A DNA stretch of 64,000 bases, taken from NCBI GenBank assembly GCA_942490985.1, contig CALNYW010000004.1:124001-188000 (forward strand), written 5' to 3'. Origin of the DNA: Thiosocius sp942490985. Its GTDB lineage: Bacteria > Pseudomonadota > Gammaproteobacteria > Chromatiales > Chromatiaceae. The position numbers were made by a program, and so were the translations under genes. The notes under the pieces were generated by a model. That model was not told the origin of the DNA. It searched no databases and worked only from the letters and a program-made list of their open reading frames with translations. Numbering within the stretch: position 1 is the first letter of the stretch; every line of letters starts with the position of its first letter. Positions 58,594-64,000 of the stretch are shown here, piece after piece.

Positions 58594-60879
58594 ATGGCAC
58601 AGAGCACCAGAGCGTTGGCGCTGGCAAGGCGTAAGGCCTTGTCCAGTGGCGGGAAAGGCGCAACCTCGGGCAGTAGCCCGGAGCGCACGCGCACGGACAC
58701 GGAAACCGCGACATCTGCGGCGCCGGCCCCGGTGCCTGCCGCTGCGGCGGCCAAGCCACGAGCCCGCTACGTCGCGTCGCCCGCACAGCCTGGCAGCAGC
58801 ACGCGTGCCGCCGCTCTGGCGCGTCGCAAGGCGATGTCATCGCAGGGCAAGCGTGCCGACACCAGTGCCGATCGCACTTCGGCGGGTGGTCCCAAGGCGC
58901 GCAAAGCGGCGGCGATGGTAACCACCGAGCAACCGGCGAAGAAGGAAGGCGGTTACGATGGCAACGATGAGGCGCGCGAGACCGGCAGCACGCCGGTACG
59001 CAGCAAGCGCCCCGCCAAGGGTGCCGTGCGTCGCAGCACCGCGGCGCAACGCAATCCGACCCGCGCTGCCGCGCTGGCGCGACGTCAGGCGCAGTCGACG
59101 CGTGGCAAGGCCGGCATCAACAACGGTGCGGTGAGTGCCGCGCAAACCGCGCGTGCGGTTAACCCGGAGTTGAGCAGCCGCGAGTTGGCCCGCGAGTTGC
59201 GCGAGTTGCGCAGTCGCAACGGCAAGTCGGGTATCACCCAGAAGTGTGGTGACTGCAGTGGCAAGCGGCGTCAACGCCCGCAGGAGGCCGAGCAGGGCGC
59301 CGCCCAGGATCAAAGCTGGAAGGTCGGTGTCAGCGAGACCAGCCACGGACAAGCGGTGACCGGCACGATGGTCGGACGGAGCCACTCCGTGACCGGCGAT
59401 GAGCCGAGCACCTGCCGGACCGTCACGGGCACCGAGTATCTGGGTGCGGACCTGTTTCGTGACTTTTGCCACGTCGAGCCGGCCAAAACGCCGATGCGGG
59501 TGGGCGTCAGCAAGACCTCGCGCGACAACACGGTGACTGGCAACGAGGTCGGGCGCAGCGAAAAAGTGACCGGCGACGAGCCCGGTACCTGTAAGCGGGT
59601 TACCGGCAACGACTACATCAGCCCCGGGCAAACCGCGGCCTTTTGCGGCACGCGGCCTGAGGCCGGACCGGCCAAGGTCAGCCGCGTCGAGACCATGAAA
59701 GGCAAGGGTATTACCGGCAGCAACGTCGGCCGGTCGTCGAAAGTAACCGGCGACGAGGCCGGTGCAGATCGGCAGACGACAGGGACCCAGTACACCAGGC
59801 CAAGCGACATCGGCAACGCGCCGAGTAAGGTCGGGGTCAGCGCTACGCTGCGCGGCGGTGCCGTGACCGGCACAACGGTTGGCCGTCGCCAACACATGAC
59901 TGGCGACGAGGCCGGCAGCTGTCGCAATGTCACCGGTGATGATTACGTCGGGCGCGAGCAGTTCAACGATTTCTGTGAAGCGGCGCCGACGCCGCAGGAT
60001 CGTAAGGTCGGCATGTCCCGTACCCCGGGTGGTAAGGGTGTGACCGGGACGATGACCGGGCGGTCGGGTCGTGTGACCGGCGATGAGCCAGGTACCTGCA
60101 AGGCTGTCACCGGCACGCCTTACGCCGGGATGGAGCAGGCCGCCGATTTCTGCGAGGCCCCGCAACAGCGAGAGGTACAACAACGCACGCGCCCTAGCGC
60201 ACGCCAGGCTGGTATGCCAATGACCGGTCAGCAGCCTGGTGTCGGTGGCAAGATGACCGGTGCAGACAAAGGGGCTTGCGACCCGATCAGCGGTACCCCC
60301 TACGTGGGCGCCGATCAGATGGCTGAAGCCTGTCCGGCGTTGCCGGCTCAGCCGGGTAGTCCGGATTTCCCCCAGCCGCTAGGCAACCAGCCGTGGGGTG
60401 ATTTCAGTGTCGCGCCGCCGGCGCACGCCGCGGGGGGGCAGCGGCAGACCTCGGCCGTGACGGGATCCCGTTACGAGCAGGGCAACATCACCGGGCCGTT
60501 TGGGATGGCGACCGGCAAGGTCACCGGTACCGAGGAAAAGCGTTTCGGTGCCCGCCCTGCTGAGGTGCCGCCGATGCCGGAAACGCGGCCCGAGGTCGAA
60601 GGCCGCGTGGTTAGCCGGATCACCGGCGAGGGCATGGATGCGGGACAACGCATCACCGGCGATGACTGGGATCGAGGCGATCATGTCACCGGCACCGAAG
60701 GGAGCTCGGCGACGCGCCGCAACCCGACACGCCGCGGTGGTCCGATCGGCGCGATGAATTTCCGCAAGCTGGAGCCGCGTAACGAAGAGATTGCGCAGCC
60801 GGTAAGTAAAGTGACCGGCAGCAGTGGCAACACCGAAACGGGTTCGTTGATCACCTATAGCGGTGGTGCGCGCGGCTAA
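58594..60879 (+). CDS. csoS2: carboxysome scaffold protein CsoS2
   Basis: 761-residue intrinsically disordered assembly protein that links RuBisCO to the shell. Four basic N repeats (about 4-20, 69-87, 154-172, 191-211; e.g. TRAAALARRKAMS) bind RuBisCO. Six M repeats follow: 243-292, 302-351, 361-405, 412-461, 471-520 and a shortened 538-580, each with VTG/MTG motifs; the third lacks the conserved cysteines. A C-terminal region (590-761) with further VTG motifs ends TGSLITYSGGARG, the shell-anchoring end. Shorter than the H. neapolitanus protein (869). Confidence 0.96.
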   Translation: MAQSTRALALARRKALSSGGKGATSGSSPERTRTDTETATSAAPAPVPAAAAAKPRARYVASPAQPGSSTRAAALARRKAMSSQGKRADTSADRTSAGGPKARKAAAMVTTEQPAKKEGGYDGNDEARETGSTPVRSKRPAKGAVRRSTAAQRNPTRAAALARRQAQSTRGKAGINNGAVSAAQTARAVNPELSSRELARELRELRSRNGKSGITQKCGDCSGKRRQRPQEAEQGAAQDQSWKVGVSETSHGQAVTGTMVGRSHSVTGDEPSTCRTVTGTEYLGADLFRDFCHVEPAKTPMRVGVSKTSRDNTVTGNEVGRSEKVTGDEPGTCKRVTGNDYISPGQTAAFCGTRPEAGPAKVSRVETMKGKGITGSNVGRSSKVTGDEAGADRQTTGTQYTRPSDIGNAPSKVGVSATLRGGAVTGTTVGRRQHMTGDEAGSCRNVTGDDYVGREQFNDFCEAAPTPQDRKVGMSRTPGGKGVTGTMTGRSGRVTGDEPGTCKAVTGTPYAGMEQAADFCEAPQQREVQQRTRPSARQAGMPMTGQQPGVGGKMTGADKGACDPISGTPYVGADQMAEACPALPAQPGSPDFPQPLGNQPWGDFSVAPPAHAAGGQRQTSAVTGSRYEQGNITGPFGMATGKVTGTEEKRFGARPAEVPPMPETRPEVEGRVVSRITGEGMDAGQRITGDDWDRGDHVTGTEGSSATRRNPTRRGGPIGAMNFRKLEPRNEEIAQPVSKVTGSSGNTETGSLITYSGGARG

Positions 60880-60910
60880 GCCGTGCTGACGACAAGCGGA
60901 TATCGACGAT

Positions 60911-62419
60911 ATGCAACGCCCATCATCAAACCGTAACCGCCCAACGCGCAGTGCACCTGTGCGCGCGCCGCTGCGTCGGCCAGGTGGTGCTGGGACGGTG
61001 GCTGCGCGGAACCTGCATGCCGGCGTGGAACATCCGTTGGTCGATCACCGTGAGAACCAGCGTCTCTATCGCTACGAAGATGGCGTCAAGCAGGCGTTTG
61101 ACCGGATAACGCCGGTACTCAAGCAGATCTCCGGTTATCAGCATGACGCGGACTTCGAGCAGCGAGCACAGCACATTGCCCAACAGGAGCTCGGCTTTGC
61201 GCTACCGGACGGCATCCTGGCCGATGCATGGGTCTGCCAACTTGATATGAAGCGGCTGTTTGCCTGGTGCGTGTTCGAGACCTACCGTCGCTACTGCGAC
61301 GATTTCCATCGTCTCGAGCCGCTCGCGGCAGACAGTGCCGAGAATTTTGCTGGCTTCATCCAGGACTGCGGCTTTCACACGCTCGACATCTCGCCCTGTG
61401 CGGATGGCCGCTTGGCGCACGTGATTCGCTATGTCTTGCGTCTGCCGCAGGATCAGGTGCGTCGCAAGTCCTACGCCGGGGCGACCTTCGATATCGAGGA
61501 CAGCATCCAGAAATGGGTCGAGGTTGAGATGCTGCGCTACCGTGAGGGCCGGCCGAATCTCGCCGACGCCCCGACGCGCTACCTCAAGGCAGTCGTCTAT
61601 CACTACAGTTCGGTAGATCCCGAACACCAGGGTTGTGCGGCGCATGGCTCGGACACCGCGTTGGCGGCCAGCGAAGGCCTCAAGCGACTCGAAGCGTTCC
61701 GCGAGGCGATCGAGAACAGCTACTGTTGCGGAGCCTCGATCGACCTGCTGCTGGTCGGTCTCGATACCGACACCGACGCGATCCGTGTGCACGTGCCGGA
61801 TGCTCAAGGCGCCACCGATCTAGACCGCTTCGTCGACAACTACGTGTTGTTTGACGAGACCGCGCGCCTCGGTGCGTCGGAAGCGACCGCAACAATGGAG
61901 CGCGCCGTCGCTGAGGCCGCCGAGGATACCGCGCAGGGGATGCAGCGCTTCATTCTGCAACTGCTCAGGAACAACCTGTCGCAGATCGCGTACGTTCGCG
62001 AGTTTCACGGCGCGAGCTATGCCGATATCGGCCATGCCGAACGGTTTATCGGCGCCGGCATCGGTTTCGAAGAGGTGCAGCTGCGCAACCTGATGTATTT
62101 CGCCTACCTGCAGACGGTCGAGGAAGGCGCCAAGGACATGGATGTCGGCATCAAGATCTTCTCCGGGCTGAACGCGGCGCACGGCTTGCCGATCCCGGTG
62201 GTGATTCGTTTTGACTACCACGGCCAGGTGCCGGGTGCGAAGGAGCGTGCTGCCGAGCGCTGTCGCCAGGTGGCCAGAGCGGTCAAGGCGCGCTACGCCA
62301 AGCTGTTCGAGCGCGGCCTGCTGCACATCATGCAGGTGGTTCGCGACTGCACCGGTGCGGGCCCGATCGAGGTGGTCTGCTGTTCCGTTCACAAGAACGA
62401 GTTCGCGGGGGCGCACTGA
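60911..62419 (+). CDS. csoSCA: carboxysomal epsilon-class carbonic anhydrase CsoSCA
   Basis: 502 residues. Dehydrates bicarbonate to CO2 next to RuBisCO inside the carboxysome. A disordered Arg/Pro-rich N terminus (about 1-45) that binds RuBisCO, a helical domain, the catalytic domain and a C-terminal domain. By spacing to the known enzyme the zinc ligands should be C163 (SPCADGR), H231 (VVYHYSS) and C242 (GCAAHGS), with D165/R167 as partner residues. Overlaps csoS4A by 1 nt. Confidence 0.95.
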   Translation: MQRPSSNRNRPTRSAPVRAPLRRPGGAGTVAARNLHAGVEHPLVDHRENQRLYRYEDGVKQAFDRITPVLKQISGYQHDADFEQRAQHIAQQELGFALPDGILADAWVCQLDMKRLFAWCVFETYRRYCDDFHRLEPLAADSAENFAGFIQDCGFHTLDISPCADGRLAHVIRYVLRLPQDQVRRKSYAGATFDIEDSIQKWVEVEMLRYREGRPNLADAPTRYLKAVVYHYSSVDPEHQGCAAHGSDTALAASEGLKRLEAFREAIENSYCCGASIDLLLVGLDTDTDAIRVHVPDAQGATDLDRFVDNYVLFDETARLGASEATATMERAVAEAAEDTAQGMQRFILQLLRNNLSQIAYVREFHGASYADIGHAERFIGAGIGFEEVQLRNLMYFAYLQTVEEGAKDMDVGIKIFSGLNAAHGLPIPVVIRFDYHGQVPGAKERAAERCRQVARAVKARYAKLFERGLLHIMQVVRDCTGAGPIEVVCCSVHKNEFAGAH

Positions 62420-62760
62420 TGAAGATCTGCCAGGTGGAGCGTCCATTGGTCTCGACCAACCGGATTGCCATGATGGAGCACAAGCACCTCCAGGTGGTCA
62501 TCGACGGTTCGGCGAAACTGGTCGCCGTCGATGCAGTCGGTGCCAAGCCGGGCGACTGGGTTATCTGCGTGGGCAGTTCTGCAGCGCGAGAGGCCGCCGG
62601 CAGCAAGGGTTACCCGAGCGACCTGACGATTGTCGGGATCATCGATCATTGGCCTCCGCCTGGTACGGAAGCCGATCAGGCCGGGGCCGAGGGCGCCGAT
62701 ACCGCGGCGACCGACGAACCGACCGATGACGCGGGCGATCAGCCGCCGGGCGCCGGCTGA
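62419..62760 (+). CDS. csoS4A: carboxysome vertex protein CsoS4A with acidic tail
   Basis: 113 residues. Residues 1-80 form the pentameric BMV fold (CQVERPLVSTNR, GAKPGDWVICVGSSAARE, DLTIVGIIDHWPP) that closes shell vertices. The last 33 residues are an Asp/Glu/Ala/Gly/Pro-rich tail not found in the ~83-residue family members I know. Starts within the csoSCA stop (TGATG) and ends within the csoS4B start, giving tight translational coupling. Confidence 0.93.
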   Translation: MKICQVERPLVSTNRIAMMEHKHLQVVIDGSAKLVAVDAVGAKPGDWVICVGSSAAREAAGSKGYPSDLTIVGIIDHWPPPGTEADQAGAEGADTAATDEPTDDAGDQPPGAG

Positions 62761-63038
62761 TGGAGATTTTTCAGGTCGAGGGCACGTTGGTATGTACCCA
62801 GCGCGTCGATGGACTGCGGCACTCGAGCCTGCGCGTTTTGAAAAACGCGAGTGGAAAATTCCAGGTTGCCGTCGACCCAGTCGGCGTTAACCCGGGTAAC
62901 TGGGTATTTACGGCGAGCGGTTCGGCCGCGCGCTACGCGGCGGAGAGTTTCGAGGTGCTTACCGACCTGACGGTATGCGGCATTATCGATGACTGGCCGC
63001 CGTCGCAAGAGACGCCGGATTCGGCTGGTGCTGTTTGA
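62760..63038 (+). CDS. csoS4B: carboxysome vertex protein CsoS4B
   Basis: 92 residues, start overlapping the csoS4A stop by 1 nt. Pentameric BMV fold: FQVEGTLVCTQRVDGLRH, VAVDPVGVNPGNWVFTASGSAARYA and LTVCGIIDDWPP. About ten extra residues (SQETPDSAGAV) extend the usual C terminus, mirroring on a small scale the tail of CsoS4A. Followed by a 57-nt gap before csoS1. Confidence 0.93.
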   Translation: MEIFQVEGTLVCTQRVDGLRHSSLRVLKNASGKFQVAVDPVGVNPGNWVFTASGSAARYAAESFEVLTDLTVCGIIDDWPPSQETPDSAGAV

Positions 63039-63095
63039 GCACCGGCATGGAGCTGACGAGTTTAACTGACAATCGAGTCACTAGGAGACACGACC

Positions 63096-63386
63096 ATGGC
63101 AACTGAAATCAACGGCATCGCACTGGGCATGATCGAGACGCGCGGACTGGTTCCGGCTATTGAAGCCGCAGATGCCATGACCAAGGCAGCAGAAGTTCGT
63201 CTGATCGGACGCGAGTTCGTCGGCGGCGGTTACGTGACCGTGCTGGTGCGCGGTGAGACCGGTGCGGTAAATGCCGCGGTACGTGCGGGTGCAGACGCCT
63301 GTGAGCGGGTTGGCGATGGCCTGGTGGCAGCGCACATCATCGCGCGTCCGCATCGCGAAGTGGAGCCGGTGCTTGGCACCAAATAA
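63096..63386 (+). CDS. csoS1: carboxysome shell hexamer CsoS1 (first copy)
   Basis: 96 residues, a single BMC domain: GIALGMIETRGLVPAIEAADAM, VRLIGREFVGGGYVTVLVRG and HIIARPHREVEPVL. It forms hexamers that tile the shell facets. Residues 7-93 are identical to the second copy at 63455, although about half the codons differ; only the first six residues and the last three differ. TAGGAG ribosome site. Whether it equals CsoS1A, B or C cannot be decided from sequence alone. Confidence 0.95.
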   Translation: MATEINGIALGMIETRGLVPAIEAADAMTKAAEVRLIGREFVGGGYVTVLVRGETGAVNAAVRAGADACERVGDGLVAAHIIARPHREVEPVLGTK

Positions 63387-63392
63387 TTTAGA

Positions 63393-63413
63393 CGGCCACG
63401 CCTGGCGTGGCCG
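63393..63413 (+). other. perfect hairpin between the two csoS1 genes
   Basis: CGGCCACGC-CTG-GCGTGGCCG, a 9-bp stem with a 3-nt loop, 6 nt after the first csoS1 stop. No T tract follows, so termination is doubtful; it may stabilise or process the message between shell genes. Confidence 0.6.
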
Positions 63414-63454
63414 CATAACTGTCAATCAACTAATGAGTTAACGGAGAGACAACG

Positions 63455-63760
63455 ATGGCAAGTGAGAACTATGGTATCGCCCTGGGCATGATCGAGACCC
63501 GCGGCCTGGTGCCGGCAATTGAAGCTGCAGACGCAATGACCAAGGCCGCTGAAGTGCGCCTGATCGGTCGTGAGTTCGTTGGTGGTGGCTATGTAACCGT
63601 TCTCGTCCGTGGCGAGACCGGTGCGGTAAACGCGGCCGTTCGTGCTGGTGCTGACGCTTGTGAGCGAGTCGGTGACGGCTTGGTCGCTGCGCACATCATT
63701 GCACGTCCGCATCGCGAAGTTGAGCCGGTTCTGCCGACCGGTGGCGACGCTGTCGCGTAA
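63455..63760 (+). CDS. csoS1: carboxysome shell hexamer CsoS1 (second copy)
   Basis: 101 residues. BMC domain identical to the first copy from residue 7 to 93; the N terminus (MASENY) and the C-terminal PTGGDAVA differ, the latter being five residues longer. CGGAGAGACAACG ribosome site. Two rather than three consecutive csoS1 genes are present here, unlike Halothiobacillus neapolitanus (C, A, B); the next gene is already the ferritin-like one. Confidence 0.95.
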   Translation: MASENYGIALGMIETRGLVPAIEAADAMTKAAEVRLIGREFVGGGYVTVLVRGETGAVNAAVRAGADACERVGDGLVAAHIIARPHREVEPVLPTGGDAVA

Positions 63761-63771
63761 CTTAACCCACT

Positions 63772-63793
63772 TAGCCCCTCGTTAGGGGGGCTA
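63772..63793 (+). other. hairpin upstream of the ferritin-like gene
   Basis: TAGCCCC (63772-63778) pairs with GGGGCTA (63787-63793) around an 8-nt loop. No T tract follows. It covers the GGGG-rich stretch and the AGG ahead of the ATG at 63807, so it could mask the ribosome site and reduce expression of that gene. Confidence 0.5.
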
Positions 63794-63806
63794 GGATATC
63801 GCTCCT

Positions 63807-64000
63807 ATGACTTTCGGCAATGCCGCCGATCAACAGGTTCTCGGTTACTTGGGACGGGCGCTGAGTCTCGAGTTCTCGGCCGTCCAGCTGTACACGGCGC
63901 AAGCCAAGTTGGTCGATGGTTGGAGTTTGGTCGAGGCGGCGGAGCGACTGCGCCACGAAGCGCAGGAAGAACTTGGCCATGCTGACCGCATCATTGGGCG
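63807..64000 (+). CDS. bacterioferritin-like protein of the carboxysome operon (partial)
   Basis: Cut by the window end after 64 codons. Starts MTFGNAADQQVLGYLGRALSLEF and continues with SAVQLYTAQAKLVDGW and HEAQEELGHADRIIG; the E..(SLEFSAVQLY) and E..H (EAQEELGHAD) pairs fit a ferritin-like four-helix diiron site. A bacterioferritin-like gene is commonly found after csoS1 in alpha-carboxysome operons. A possible ribosome site AGGAT is 10 nt upstream and may be sequestered by the hairpin. Confidence 0.8.
   Translation, partial: MTFGNAADQQVLGYLGRALSLEFSAVQLYTAQAKLVDGWSLVEAAERLRHEAQEELGHADRIIG

Noticed and set aside
58837..60183. 448-codon minus frame over csoS2
   Set aside because: It reflects the repeat structure of csoS2 read backwards (recurring VTGH/AGH-like phrases) and has no ribosome site.
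59319..60333. Regular direct repeats suggestive of a CRISPR or tandem array
   Set aside because: They are the in-frame M repeats of csoS2, about 150-180 nt apart and variable in sequence; there are no constant short repeats with unique spacers.

Overview
The window comes from a GC-rich, free-living gammaproteobacterial chemolithoautotroph, probably of the Chromatiales / sulfur-oxidiser type. The evidence is a form IA RuBisCO with an alpha-carboxysome operon at the right end, the proteobacterial gene order nrdR-ribD-ribE-ribB-ribH-nusB-thiL-pgpA, a proteobacterial dedicated sortase locus, and several c-di-GMP / HDOD signalling genes. Taxonomy is inferred from gene content only; product names rest on motif recognition, not database searches.

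Layout. 1-466: tRNA-Arg(TCT) and tRNA-His(GTG) with a clear terminator. 467-12293: glyA, nrdR and the riboflavin/thiamine block on the + strand. The block is broken by minus-strand insertions (a chemoreceptor at 3427-5454; a patatin-like lipase plus class II aldolase-like pair at 6526-8068) and by a 269-bp element with 35-bp inverted ends that sits on the ribE stop codon. 12294-26594: mixed accessory and housekeeping genes, including a nitroreductase, an outer-membrane DUF2490-type protein, a large MscK-type channel, an encapsulated-ferritin-type protein with no encapsulin beside it, ZntB, a DM13 protein, an ATP-grasp ligase paired with an isoaspartyl peptidase, folE2, ispA/xseB and a CNP1-like protein. 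26623-39708: parE and parC bracket a redox/signalling block with a dihaem cytochrome-DUF302 fusion plus a second DUF302 protein, an HDOD / HD-GYP / HDOD cluster, an MBL hydrolase, a rhodanese lipoprotein and a sirtuin.

39738-50396: a lipoprotein, a 10-TM membrane protein, an ABC-2 exporter pair, a small basic secreted protein, and the sortase system: histidine kinase and response regulator (minus strand) divergent from a VIT/vWA surface protein ending in LPATA-TM-RR and its cognate class GN-type sortase. 50665-56387: PBP1b, two small proteins, a DUF6998-like protein and a DinG/YoaA helicase.

56388-64000: the carbon-fixation operon cbbL-cbbS-csoS2-csoSCA-csoS4A-csoS4B-csoS1-csoS1-ferritin-like (cut by the window end). 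RuBisCO and carbonic anhydrase are packed by CsoS2 into a shell of CsoS1 hexamers closed by CsoS4 pentamers. Unusual points are the 33-residue acidic tail on CsoS4A, a cysteine-free CsoS2 M repeat, two CsoS1 proteins identical over 87 residues although about half their codons differ, and hairpins in three of the intergenic gaps. No cbbR lies beside the operon in this window.
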